From the NCBI GenBank assembly GCA_951640165.1, contig OX621265.1:17187001-17251000 (forward strand): a stretch of DNA of 64,000 nt, given 5' to 3'. Source of the DNA: Pseudoips prasinana (lineage: Eukaryota > Arthropoda > Insecta > Lepidoptera > Nolidae). Of this stretch, positions 48,401-57,374 are shown piece after piece. The first letter of the stretch is position 1, and each line of letters begins with the position of its first letter. A program made the position numbers and the translations under genes. The notes beneath the pieces are model-generated. The model was not told where the DNA came from. It did not search any database and was given only the letters and a program-made list of their open reading frames with translations.

Positions 48401-51400
48401 TGGGCAACTCCAGGCATTAGACGGAGTATGGATGTCCTATATGAGTTATATGACAAAAGATCCTATACATCTGATGTCAATTTTAAAAATTATGTTTGCA
48501 ACTATTCTAAAATTTTCAAAAAAGTTTGCATCCAAGCTAAATGTTTGTATATAAGCGGGAAAATAAAAAACTCTGATAATAAGATAAAATCGGCTTGGCA
48601 AATAATAAATACTGAAACTGGTAAAAGAAGATTGAGAGACCAAACAGTGGAACTACATATTAATGACAAACTCGTTTCAGACAAACTTACCATTGCCAAC
48701 GTTTTTGCCGAGTTTTTTACAAATATGCCTGTAGTTACTACGAAGTGCCTCCCATCGTCACCGGGTGTGGCTGAAATCTTTTTAAAACAATCTATTAAAC
48801 CAATTGTGCCCAAATTCAGTTTTCGATTTGTTACAAATGCTGATATTTTAAAAGCTTTTAAGAGCATTAAAAAAAGGGCACAGAGGATTTATGGGGACTA
48901 TCTGTTATGGCAATTGAATCAGTCATACAAAACATTGCTTCCATCCTTGCAAACATCTTCAATAGCTGTGTAAGTGATGGCGTCTTTCCAGACCTCATGA
49001 AAATCAGTAAGGTAGTACCTGTTTTCAAATCAGGTTGTTCAAATAATGCCACAAATTATCGACCCATCTCTATACTGCCAGCGTTAAGTAAAATATTTGA
49101 AAAGCTCATGCTCAGCCAGATGTTGTCGCACTTTAACATGAATGGGATATTGCATGACAAGCAGTTTGGGTTTACAAGGGGCCGTTCTACTCAGGATGCG
49201 GGGTGTACACTAATGAAGTCTATATTGGAGGCTTGGGAGGGGTCGCAGGATGTGCTGGGAGTTTTCTGCGTTCTATCTAAGGCTTTCGATTGCGTAGACC
49301 ATCATACGCTCATTGTGAAACTAAAATACTATGGAATTTCTGGCACATCTCTTGATCTTGTAATGTCCTATTTGTCAAGAGAACAACTGGTTTCAATAGA
49401 CGGGGTAAATTCAACACGACATTCTGTCAAAATAGGGGTGCCCCAAGGATCAATTTTGGGTCCATTTTTATTTCTAGTTTATATCAATGATCTCCCATAT
49501 CTAGTAGAGAAAGTATCAGACATAATTCTATTTGCTGAAGATACGTCACTTATATTTAAAGTGAGTAGGAAAGATAAGGATCTTATAGAACCTAATAAAA
49601 CTCTCAGCCTCATATCAAATTGGTTTTCGGCAAATAATCTTCTTTTGAATGCAGGAAAGACCAAATGCATCAAATTCTCATTGCCAAATGTGACTCATAT
49701 TAAACCAACGGTTGCACTTAACGAGGAAGTTCTGGATTTAGTTCCATCGACCGTATTTGTGGAAATAACACTGGACTCAAAATTACAATGGGGTCCTCAT
49801 ATTGAAAAATTATCTGCCAAATTAAGTTCAGCTTCATATGCAGTTTGGAAAATCAGACATTTGGCAGACGAACCAACTGCTAGACTAGTATATTTTGCTT
49901 ATTTCCATAGCATTATGTCGTATGGTATTCTGCTGTGGGGCTCGGCAGCTGACATAAGTGCTATTTTCGTACTACAAAAAAGAGCAGTCCGAGCTATTTA
50001 TAATCTAGGCAGTCGTGAGTCTCTACGAAGCGTTTTTAAAGAGGTAAATATACTTACTGTTCCATGTGAATACATATATCAGAATGTAATGTTTGTGCGG
50101 AATAATTTAGATAAATATAAAAAACGGAGTGACTTTCACAATGTCAATACTAGAAATAAGGACAAACTAGCTATACCAGCCTTTAGAGTTAGCAAAACTA
50201 ATAAGTCATTCATGGGAAATTGTATTAGGTTTTATAACAAGCTCCCTATTCATATAACTAAACTACCTGATAATAAGTTTAAGTCACACATTAAACGTGA
50301 ACTTATGGCTAAGGGTTACTACACTACTAAGGATTACATTGACGATAAAGACATTTGGCGGTCGGCATCTACCTGCACATAGTCCGCTGGAGATCTTATA
50401 GCCATATAGACATGAGTAATCTTTTAAGTTACATGAACTATCTATAATAGATAGTATTATTACAGATAGTTCATGTTAAATATTACATCATTATTACAGA
50501 TAGTTCATGTTCATGTTAAATATTCTACGAATTTCAGAACTGTTGGTTGTATCTCAAAATGATTAATGTTACTTTTATTTTGTCGTTTTTATTTTCTCAT
50601 TCTAATATATTAAACCTAAAATAAATAATTAATCAGACAACCGATCGAGCATTATATTGTGTTTGCCTGCTAAATAATTTCAGTAAGTGGACCAAATCTC
50701 GTATATATGCCCCATTGAGTATGTTTCGCCGGAGCGTCTCAACTGGGCCGTGTTGAAACCGGTAGTAGAGACACCCGCTGAGTTTGTTTCGCTGGGTCTT
50801 CTCAGTTGGGGCGCATTGGATCCGGTGGTAGCATTAAAGCGCGACCGTCGTTATTAACACAAGGTCGGTCATAATAATAACACCTTAAAGTAGACAGAAC
50901 CATTGACAATATGTATTAAAAATATTAGACTTAAACTAGATAATTAAACTTAAACATAATCTCTTGACAATAACTTGATACGAGCTAGCTAAATATCATT
51001 GCTGTCATAAAATAAATTTTATAAAAGTTTTAATAGGTACAATCAATACAATGTGTACCTAAATATCTATGTTTCTAGAAATAATAATACAACTATAATA
51101 CTATAAATATGTTCTGACTATTTACAAGCGCTTTTTTAAAGTCTACGTGAATAAAAACCTTTTTTATTATTATTTTTTTTAAAAGGTAGTGTTATGGTAA
51201 TAGGGTTCAGATTTGTTTGTCAGGAAAATCACAACTACGAACAGGTGTTGACTGGATGCTTTAATTCTCACAACTAACTAACTTACATTGATATAATTCT
51301 TTTTAAAGCAAACATTTCTTGACACACACATAGACAAGTACACGTAAATATAAACTAACGCGAACATGCCGCCCACCAAAGGGCATGTAATAATGACCTT

Positions 51401-54400
51401 TACACAAATATAAGTTGAAAAAAAACTAACATCAATCACGAGTTTATATGCACAAGTCATAGATACTGTATCGATATAATATTAAGTAGATTTTACATAA
51501 CATACAGGATGAACATACAGGAACAACATGAAGGATTCAGTTGTAAGATCGCCAACCAATTCCAGGTGAACAGCCTTGGTAGCCATACAAACAAACACAG
51601 CAACATAAGCCTTATTAGTTTTTACTCCTCTGCCTTTTGAAGCTAAAACTTGGTATGGTCCAGCAAAGTCAACGCCACTGTTTAGAAAAGGCTTGGCTGG
51701 AGTTACTCTGACTTTGGGTAAGTCACCCATTAGTTGGTTTTTAGCTGCAGCATTCTGTCTAGAACATATTAAACATTTGCGGATTCTGTTTTTGATCATA
51801 TGTTTTGCCTTGATTATCCAAAACTTGGTTCTTATGTAGGCTATTGTCATTTGAATTCCTCCATGCAGTGTCTTCAGATGAGCATTCTTTACTATTAGTA
51901 ATGATAAATTGCTATGACAGTCTAATATTACTGGATTCTTTGTATCTTCTTCTATATCAGCATGTCGCAATCTACCTCCAACTCTTAGAATATTTTCACT
52001 ATCCAGGTAGGGTTTCAGTGATTTTAATTTGCTATCTCTCTTTACTTCTTTCATTTTACGTAAATTCATAATTTCTTCTTGAAACTTTGCCCTTTGTGTT
52101 ATTCTAATGCAGGCCTTAAGTGCTTCATCTATTTCTTGAGTGGTTATGGCGGTTTCTTTGTTAGGCATTTTCTTCCCTTTGAGAAATCTTTTGCAATAAG
52201 TAATTGATTTTAAAAGTTCCTCCAAACTATCATAGTGTTGAAATTTATCTTCTAAGCTTTTGCTTTCGCTTTCTACCTTTAAATTCGTTTGTATAACTTC
52301 TCTTCTTTCTAAATTTGTAGTTAGGTTGTTAGGTCTATTATATACGATTGCTTTCTCTTTAAGCCAACCTGGGCCCTTCCACCATTTCTCATCATCTTTT
52401 AATTGCAGAATATGTTCTCCACGTGATGCAACATCAGCGGGATTGTCGCTTGTTTGTACGTAAAACCAATTAGTTCCTACGTTGTCTAATATTTCAACAA
52501 CCCGATTTCTTACAAACACCTGCCATCTCGTGGGATCACCAAGCAGCCAGGAAAGCACAATCGTAGAATCGCACCATGCGAATATGTTGTCATCAGGTAT
52601 TTTCATGGCGGTCTTTATTTGTTTAAGCAGGCGAGACAACAGCAGAGCTCCGCATAGCTCCAACCTTGACAGAGAAACTGGTTTGACTGGTGCAACACGA
52701 GTCTTAGCAGCTATAATTTGAGTTTGAATTTCACTGTCTTCATGCTTTACTCTGACATACGCACCAGCAGCGTAGGCTTTTGTAGAGGCATCACAAAAGC
52801 CATGGATCTCTATGTTTGCTGGTATATCAGTTACTATTCCCAACCATCTTGGTACCTCAATTTCATTAATATGCTGAAGACTGTCTCTTAATGTATTCCA
52901 GTCTTGTCCAATGTTTGTATCTACGTCGTCATCCCAACCAATTCTCTGCAACCATAATTTTTGAATCAGTAGCTTGGTGGGTAGCATAGCTGGAGCTAAC
53001 CAACCCAATGGATCAAAGAGTCGTTGTACGTCGGCAAGAATCGTACGCTTGGTAACTGTATTGGTCATAGCTGGTAAATTTAAACTGTACTGAAGCACAT
53101 CCTTGCCCATGTTCCAATGGAGACCTAATGCCGTGATCGTACTATGAATAGTGAGATCTAGACTAACATGCGATGTTCGTTTAGCAGGTTCGAATTGTGA
53201 CAAAAAATCAGCGTTGTTTGAACTCCACTTTTGTAAAGTAAACCCTCCTTTCTGCAATATAGCTTCTATATTTTTTGCTGTGCGTATTGCATCCGCTAGA
53301 TTATCTTTTGATGCCATTAGATCATCAACATAAAACTCTTCTTTAATCATTTTAGCAGCATCAGGGCATATACCTCCTTCATCATCAGCAATTTGGTGTA
53401 AAGTTCGAACGGCTAAGTATGGAGCAGATGCCGTTCCGAAAGTAACTCGTGTAAGTCGGTAATCTTTTACAGGTTTGTTAGGGTCATCTCTCCACACTAT
53501 TCTCTGTAGATCTTTGTCTTCATTGGTCACCAATATCATACGATACATGCGCTGTATGTCGGCCACAAAACATATCTTCTTCATTCGCCATCTCATGATC
53601 AGACTTCTCATATCGGTTTGTAGTTGGGGTCCTATCAGAAGTTCGTCATTCAATGAAACATTATTGTAGCCCTTTTGTGACGCATTGAAAACTATTCGGA
53701 CCTTGGTAGTTTCTTTGTCTTCTTTTACTACTGCGTGATGTGGTAAGTAGACACTATCTTTATTTATTTCTTCTTTAGGTATCTCTTCCATGTGGTTCAT
53801 GTTTATATATTCATCAATAACCTTTTTGTATTCTATTTTTAGTGTGGGATTCCTTTCTAATCTTTTTTCTAATTGATAGAGTCGTTTTACAGCAATATCT
53901 CTTGTTCCTCCCTGTATTGATAGTAAATTGTTTGTTTTTGTTGGTAGCTTGACGACATATATTCCTTCTTTCATTCGAGAGTGAGTTGATTGATAAATTT
54001 GCTCGCATGTCCTTTCTTCTGGGGTTAGTACCGGTTTAGTTTCACTATCTAACTCCCACATTGTTTTCAACATATTGTCCAACTCCAAACTATGATGCAT
54101 CACAGTGATTTCATTATTATTTCCTTCTTCGTGTATGTTTCCAAAAAAGATCCACCCTAGGTTGGTATTCTGAGCACATGGGGTACCTGGGGGGCCTTTG
54201 ATAATATTACTTGTCAAGATTTGGGCACATACCTCGACACCTAGCAGTAAATCAATTTGCCCTCGCTTATTAAAGCTTGGATCAGCTAAGAGCAGACCTT
54301 CTAAATGAGACCAGGTGTTGATTGGAATGGTTTGTGATGGCAATTGAGTTGTAAGGCACGTGGACATGATGTAAGCTTTCACTCGTAACTTGAAACATTT

Positions 54401-56770
54401 GTCGTGTCTTGATCGCAGCTCAATATAGGCAGCGTGCTTCACGGCGGTTGTGTTCGAGCCCACCCCAGTTACTGTTGCGTTAGCGGGCATTCTCTTAAGT
54501 TTCAGCAGCTGTGCTGCCCTTTCACTGATGAACGTGGCTTGTGAGCCCTGGTCAACTAACGCTCTTAGTATAGTTAGTCGTCCCGACTCATCACTGACTG
54601 GCACTAGTGCTGTTGCCAACAGTGCAGTAAACGCGCTTGTGGAGAAATGAGACGAAAGCTCAACTAGCTCGTTTGCATCTTTTGTCTGGGTTTGTTCTTC
54701 AACTTGATGGTGTTTGGCTTGCATATTATCTGGTTGGTTGGTGTTATTCCTTGGCATATGTTGGTGAACCAGAGAATGGTGACGTTTTTGACATATGCGG
54801 CAGGACATATTTAGCCGACATTTCTGAGCAGTGTGGCCAGGACCCAGACAATTGAAACATAATTGTTTGATCTTTGCATAATTACACCTCTCCGTAGGTT
54901 CCATCTTGCTAAATTCCTTGCAGTGTGATAACGTGTGATTTTCCTGACACATCACACACAATCTCGGTTTATTCACGGCTGGTATTGTTGTGGTGTGGAC
55001 TGTATATTCTTTACTTTTTGGTGGTTTCTCTTTTGCAGGTGGGGCAATCAGTTCTAGTGTCCGAAATGTAGTTTGTAGGAACTTCACTAAGTCTTCCCAT
55101 TTAGGCAACTCATCCAGATTGTCTTTGTATGCAAACTCCTCCCAATCTCGGTGTGACTCTGGGTCCAATTTCTGCACAGTCAGAAATATGACAAGTGGAT
55201 CCCAAGAATCTGTTGATACTTCAAGATTTTTCAAACTGTTGAGGCATTCACTAGTTGTATCTAACAATGTTTTTATATGATTGGCAGTTTGAGAAGGTAC
55301 TTTCTTCTGCATAAATAACTTTCGCAAAAGAGAATTCACTATGAGCCGCTTATTACCGAATCTTCCTTTTAATAAATCCCAAGCTTGGTCGTAATTACTT
55401 TCTGTTACTTGAATGTGTCTTAATAATGTTTCTGCTTCTCCAGTGACACTACTTTTTAAATAGTGAAGTTTCTGAACTTACGGCAGCGTGGCATTATCGT
55501 GAACTAATGATGTAAACAGGTCTTTAAATGTGGTCCAATCTTCGTAAGCGCCAGAAAATGTTGGTAACTGGATTCTAGGTAGTTTGACATTACCTTCATA
55601 GTAGGTGGCGGTGTTTGTACTACTAAGTTGCGGCGAACTCACTTTCGTTAGTAAATCCTTTAGGTCGCCTTGTAAACATAAATACAAATCTTCAAAAACA
55701 AAGTAGTCTTCATTCACAAAATATGGGATTTCGTTCTTCTTTCCCTTTGGTACCACTTTCAAAACATTATGGTGAGCCGTAGTAAACTTCTTCCAATACT
55801 CGTCAATGGATTGTAAGCGTGTTTCTATGTATCCTTTAGTTAGCCTTTCTTTTGGGCATTTTTTTAGATTAGTTTGCGCTTTTTGTAGCAATAACGCAAC
55901 ATCTTCCAACTCCGATAGCAATAGCTCCAAAGACGTAGACATAATTTCCAAAAAATATCCGCTATAGTTCACGTAATTACCACGATAAATGCAGTTGTAT
56001 TATTTGTAAGACAGTTCTTTATTCGTTTTCTATAATAATTTGCACAAATAACTCGTAACACACCAGTTCCTTATCTTAGGAATGCACTCTTTTGTTCTCG
56101 GGTCGCTCATTAGACCACCCAGGTAGATTTATAATCCGGCTCGAAGGACCATATGTTATGGTAATAGGGTTCAGATTTGTTTGTCAGGAAAATCACAACT
56201 ACGAACAGGTGTTGACTGGATGCTTTAATTCTCACAACTAACTAACTTACATTGATATAATTCTTTTTAAAGCAAACATTTCTTGACACACACATAGACA
56301 AGTACACGTAAATATAAACTAACGCGAACAGGTAGAGACAAAATTATAGGTGCACGTTTGTTAACAGATGCAACTTCTATTGTGTGACGTAGATCTAAAT
56401 GATGGGTAGCATAGCGGAACTTTTTGGTAGGTATTTTAAGAGGGTGCCATACCGGGACCATACCAAAGCGGGACTAACCCATAAACTGCGGGAAGCCCTT
56501 ATCCAGCTGTCGACGGCTTTCAGCTGAAATGATAATGATGATACTGATGGTAAAAAATACTGTTCATTATTCCACAGATGATACTAGCATCTGGTTTGGG
56601 CATTTTGCACGTGTATCTAGCAGAAGATGAGACCGTATTGTCGGTCGTTCCAGTTGACTATGTCAACAATGCTGTGATAGCCGCAAGTTGGTACGCAGTG
56701 GAGACTCGGGCTGACAAGAAAGACATCCCTATATTTACTGTGAGCAGTTCTGCAGTAGGCTCTAAATGGA
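30470..56770 (+). CDS. Fatty acyl-CoA reductase FAR-B, exons 1-8 (3' end beyond window)
   Basis: FARs make fatty alcohols from acyl-CoA with NADPH at the ER or peroxisome. Eight exons join in frame with GT-AG introns: 30470-30639, 31569-31659, 31761-31883, 32931-33055, 33234-33392, 42343-42452, 42905-42975, 56578-56770 (347 codons plus one base). Exon 1 holds [20 protein letters not shown] with the NAD(P)-binding TGxxGxxG. Exon 4 has [17 protein letters not shown]. Exon 5 has [13 protein letters not shown], where many FARs have VSTAYSN. Exon 6 has the catalytic Tyr/Lys in [14 protein letters not shown]. Exon 7 has [10 protein letters not shown] and exon 8 has [15 protein letters not shown]. 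The start MDRAQVAEL is chosen because the frame opens into the family's N-terminus there; the frame stays open to 30320 and a possible acceptor lies at 30340. The C-terminal domain exons must lie past 64000. Introns 5 and 7 are about 9.0 and 13.6 kb and full of retrotransposons. Confidence 0.9.
31084..31200 (+). pseudogene. Decayed copy 1 of FAR-B exon 1
   Basis: gtgatagaccgggatg parallels exon 1 gtgatagacaggggtg. tgcagcacgtt parallels tgcagcagtt. gagtggctgcggttattttc, then gtaagcagctta, parallels caggcggctccggttttctc, then ggcaagcagctca. Indels destroy the frame and there is no intact TGxxGxxG. It lies in intron 1. Confidence 0.7.
31258..31370 (+). pseudogene. Decayed copy 2 of FAR-B exon 1
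   Basis: ccctgtgcgccagttctact parallels exon 1 ccctgtgcagcagttctacc. The final taagcaggtcattcaagaac, then tcttc, parallels gcaagcagctcatcgagaaa, then ctcttc, up to the exon's 3' edge. The frame is lost and no donor site follows (tgctga instead of gtaagt). Confidence 0.7.
31884..32930 (-). other. FAR-B intron 3 with LINE 3' scrap at 32030-32225
   Basis: At 32030-32225 the minus strand matches the LINE 3' end also present at 38405-38780 and 56850-57275 (agacaacggatttc, cttcttacatgactgatggt, tttgagaacctctccgattt, ggtcaaagaatt). Sequence at 32480-32700 is locally GC-rich but without a recognised feature. Confidence 0.65.
33135..33212 (-). repeat. Short RTE fragment in FAR-B intron 4
   Basis: gaggcccatagtgtac and cacacactggtcgaagactt parallel + strand 13888-13970, the antisense of the RTE ORF. 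About 75 bases. Confidence 0.65.
33460..35360 (-). pseudogene. CR1/Jockey-like LINE relic in FAR-B intron 5
   Basis: Minus strand: [54 protein letters not shown] (35147-34923). Then [37 protein letters not shown], catalytic [12 protein letters not shown] (34844-34520). Then the thumb ([28 protein letters not shown], 34301-33990) and a 3' UTR to about 33460. Several frames, no endonuclease. Confidence 0.8.
35480..35640 (-). pseudogene. Jockey-like RT scrap with ADD motif
   Basis: Minus strand reads [20 protein letters not shown] then [15 protein letters not shown], the motif C region of a Jockey RT (usually ATFADDTA). The flanking 35650-36640 holds nothing I could assign. Confidence 0.7.
36640..36865 (-). 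pseudogene. LINE RNase H fragment
   Basis: Minus strand: [37 protein letters not shown], then after a frameshift [20 protein letters not shown], the end of an I/R1-type RNase H domain. Confidence 0.7.
36870..38178 (+). pseudogene. LINE family K relic: endonuclease to RT start, plus strand
   Basis: Endonuclease text [44 protein letters not shown] (D and N of the active site), [20 protein letters not shown]. Then linker [20 protein letters not shown] and [20 protein letters not shown], then RT start [19 protein letters not shown] and [19 protein letters not shown]. It stops abruptly near 38178. Same family as 59215-61655. Confidence 0.82.
38183..38350 (-). repeat. LINE 3'-UTR-type repeat, copy 2
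   Basis: Shares atttctagtaaca, tagatatttaggtac, gatatttagctagctt and aagttattgtcaaggagatt with 18893-19190 and the complement of 50880-51175. Confidence 0.75.
38405..38790 (-). pseudogene. LINE 3' end (RTE-like), minus strand
   Basis: Minus strand reads [20 protein letters not shown], then [20 protein letters not shown], the conserved C-terminal segment of an RTE-like ORF2, followed by its 3' UTR (cgtttcccag-type text, catacatacatagatagact at the end). Confidence 0.8.
38791..39656. other. Very AT-rich intronic stretch
   Basis: Nothing recognised. Several short AT palindromes (for example around 38998-39055) are expected at this base composition. Confidence 0.5.
39657..42115 (-). pseudogene. 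Jockey/CR1-like LINE, minus strand, nearly intact RT
   Basis: Pre-RT text (42100-41740, [20 protein letters not shown]). A 288-codon frame 41736-40870 runs from [20 protein letters not shown] through [50 protein letters not shown] and [11 protein letters not shown]. Motif C at about 40750 reads [14 protein letters not shown]. The thumb frame 40620-40135 holds [18 protein letters not shown]. The 3' end is an acaaat-type simple repeat at 39657-39680. Catalytic Asp residues of motifs A and C are kept; two frame breaks and a poly-T insertion at 40860 disable it. No endonuclease, so 5'-truncated. Confidence 0.83.
42551..42849. repeat. Interspersed repeat, tagggttccgtacccaaagg type
   Basis: Opens ttagggttccgtacccaaag and closes aatggtacggaacccttcgc, then gtgcgagtcc...caccggttt. 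It has a ctgt microsatellite at about 42608-42625 and agcatctcatggaccgtg-like centre text. Widespread in lepidopteran introns. Its ends are loosely inverted (gggttccgtacc versus ggtacggaaccc). It ends 55 bp before FAR-B exon 7. Confidence 0.7.
43023..43220 (+). pseudogene. CR1/Jockey-like LINE C-terminal fragment
   Basis: Reads [13 protein letters not shown], then after a shift [19 protein letters not shown], then [11 protein letters not shown]. This is the segment after the RT thumb in the same family group as 61684-61914 (ASLSVLYRLFHGECAEDL). Confidence 0.75.
43221..44240. other. AT-rich intronic stretch
   Basis: No recognisable gene or repeat. Base composition falls towards the right. Confidence 0.5.
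44733..46740 (+). mobile_element. R1-clade LINE insertion, 5'-truncated, ORF uninterrupted
   Basis: Starts inside ORF2 and runs to a stop at 46395-46397, then a GC-richer 3' UTR and an A-rich tail (46722-46738). Element orientation is the same as the host LINE and as FAR-B. No certain target duplication was found. Confidence 0.85.
44736..46397 (+). CDS. R1-type reverse transcriptase, 5'-truncated (553 codons, no stops)
   Basis: R1 elements copy their RNA into nicked chromosomal DNA. The frame opens just inside the [17 protein letters not shown], then [34 protein letters not shown], motif [13 protein letters not shown], motif [17 protein letters not shown] and motif [14 protein letters not shown]. 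The thumb ([20 protein letters not shown]) and the C-terminal zinc segment ([20 protein letters not shown]) follow. All three catalytic Asp residues are kept. The N-terminal endonuclease and ORF1 are missing, so the copy cannot move by itself. The methionine at 44736 is probably internal to the original protein. An unbroken frame of this length argues for a recent insertion. Confidence 0.88.
   Translation: MIIEATKQSGDSILKVFNRCISEGTFPRSWRSGFIRIIPKNGDKLPEDPMSYRPITLLPSLGKLLERLIVPRLLPGGPKFHGNQFGFTAGKSTVDAAISVRKAVNSSECKYVLAIFLDISGAFDNTWWPILLQKLKLRGCYSNIYSIITSYFVHGSATLKLGHFRVTESLTMGCPQGSVLAPYLWNLGFDDFLTLPLPSRCSLTAYADDGLLLIQGNSRRELENLAQTCLSMISEWGKRNRLTFAPHKTYQLLLKGELKSPPGVKLNNVTVKRKISTCYLGFVLEKNFSFIEHIKSVGEKAKRNFFALTRISTATWGLSFNTLKIIYGATYLGCICYGSPVWADRATIGAARRKLLQSQRLALIFLCKAYRTVSTEALPVLAGVLPVDLEVQRRAAMYYSTCDNLENDFLSLRDRAKITRLFMPIADLNNELLNEWQCRWNTSTKGRLLHQFFPDVDHCVAQFLTGHGNFKSKLYSFKLVSSPICLCSTSSNEYEQTAHHILWECDLWQNQRDIMLNSLQPISGVVYYTDLVATRNNFRAFKRFCHTYYWNQI
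47514..50382 (+). pseudogene. ORF2: AP endonuclease and RT, frameshifted, catalytic Asp lost
   Basis: Endonuclease: [44 protein letters not shown] and [10 protein letters not shown], with active-site E, D, N and H in place. The frame breaks near 48888 ([11 protein letters not shown] against the continuing [17 protein letters not shown]). RT 48907-50382: [35 protein letters not shown], motif [15 protein letters not shown] (family consensus has D in place of V), motif [21 protein letters not shown], motif [12 protein letters not shown] (family consensus ADD). The thumb reaches the C-terminus at [20 protein letters not shown]. Both Asp changes would abolish polymerase activity. Confidence 0.85.
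50383..51184 (+). repeat. LINE 3' UTR with internal repeats, copy 3 of the 3'-UTR repeat
   Basis: Contains two direct copies of attacagatagttcatgtt (50459-50512) plus their inverse at about 50437 (acatgaactatct). A loosely duplicated ~52-bp segment follows (gagtatgtttcgccggagcg at about 50718 and gagtttgtttcgctgggtct at about 50781). Then comes the repeat shared with 18893-19190 and 38183-38350. Confidence 0.7.
51190..51366 (-). repeat. 3' LTR of young BEL/Pao element
   Basis: In + text begins tgttatggtaatagggttca and ends aactaacgcgaaca. Same as 56154-56330. Confidence 0.95.
51482..55972 (-). pseudogene. BEL/Pao gag-pol, one stop, integrase truncated
   Basis: Gag starts near 55972 ([20 protein letters not shown]) with a DUF1759-type segment ([20 protein letters not shown]). 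A single TAA at 55480-55478 interrupts it (NATLP stop [10 protein letters not shown]). Zinc knuckles lie at about 54960-54770 ([40 protein letters not shown]). The protease-like domain is at about 54560 ([13 protein letters not shown]). RT follows ([15 protein letters not shown], catalytic [11 protein letters not shown] at about 53330), then RNase H at about 52810-52430 ([49 protein letters not shown]). Integrase starts with its HHCC zinc region (CLICSRQ) and [16 protein letters not shown], then ends early at [19 protein letters not shown]. The second Asp and Glu of the DDE triad are gone. Confidence 0.92.
56133..56151 (-). other. tRNA-Tyr primer-binding site of the young BEL/Pao element
   Basis: The + strand text aatccggctcgaaggacca equals the 3' end of insect tRNA-Tyr including CCA. 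On the element strand this is a TGG-led site two bases after the 5' LTR. It primes minus-strand DNA synthesis. Confidence 0.85.
56154..56330 (-). repeat. 5' LTR of young BEL/Pao element
   Basis: Same 177 bp as 51190-51366. Adjoins the primer-binding site on its low-coordinate side. Confidence 0.95.
56500..56550 (+). repeat. RTE 3' tail scrap before FAR-B exon 8
   Basis: tatccagctgtcgacggctt, then tcagctgaaatgataatgatg, resembles the RTE end ccagc...tttcggctgatatgatgatg. It ends 27 bp before the exon 8 acceptor. Confidence 0.6.
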
Positions 56771-56849
56771 GTAAGTGCTGATAGTTGATGGATAATTTGT
56801 TTTCTTTTTATTTTAGTCATATTTAATCAATGATAATACTGCCAACAGT

Positions 56850-57275
56850 GTTGCCACAGTTGCCATAGTGCCAACTTTAATGTATGGAAGTGAAAGTTGG
56901 ATATGGCAGAAAAAGAATGAAAGTAGAATAAATGCATTGGAAATGAGAGTATGTGTGGTGTGACTTTGAGAGACAGAATACGAAATACTGATGTAAGAGA
57001 GCGTTGTGGTGTGAAACGAGAGAAACAGGACGTAGCCACAAAGATTATAACTCCTGAGATGGTTTGGGCATTTAGAAAGGATGAATGAAAGCAGATTGAC
57101 AAAAGAAGTATACCTGGCTACAACCGGAAGGGGAGGACCTTGTAGAATATTCTTTGACCAAATCGGAGTTCTTCTCAAGAAAGGCCAGGTCAAAAATAGC
57201 CTAAACCGGCGAGCATGTATGAAGTGAAGTATACGATGACAGTAAACGAGGCAAAAGAGGTGTGCAAAAAACCCA
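56850..57275 (+). pseudogene. RTE-like LINE 3' end, plus strand
   Basis: PTLMYGSESWIWQKKNESRI, then [25 protein letters not shown] and, after shifts, [22 protein letters not shown] text. The 3' UTR follows (gttcttctcaagaaaggcca, cggcgagcatgtatgaagtg). Same family as 38405-38790. Confidence 0.8.
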
Positions 57276-57374
57276 GCTGAAGTTAATTTAATATTGTGTA
57301 TTTTTACAACGTATTCAAAATACCGTAATTAAATTAAGATCATTAAATTAAATTTGGTCAAACTAAATACTTTG

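Larger units (their letters stand above)
44241..51175 (+). mobile_element. CR1/Jockey-like LINE, plus strand, split by an R1 insertion
   Basis: ORF1 begins in coiled-coil text (44295-44714), is interrupted by an R1 copy (44733-46740), resumes at 46745, and ends at 47513. ORF2 (endonuclease plus RT) follows at 47514-50382, then a 3' UTR to 51175 with a poly(A)-signal-like aataaaaacc. It lies in FAR-B intron 7. A BEL/Pao element is inserted right at its 3' end. Confidence 0.8.
51185..56335 (-). mobile_element. Young BEL/Pao LTR retrotransposon, minus strand
   Basis: LTRs 51190-51366 and 56154-56330 are each 177 bp and identical as far as I can read. Target duplication GGTAG occupies 51185-51189 and 56331-56335. 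The primer-binding site follows the 5' LTR. A gag-pol frame of about 1,497 codons holds one stop and lacks the integrase catalytic core. In Pao style there is a single gag-pol and no env. It lies in FAR-B intron 7 in antisense orientation. Confidence 0.95.
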
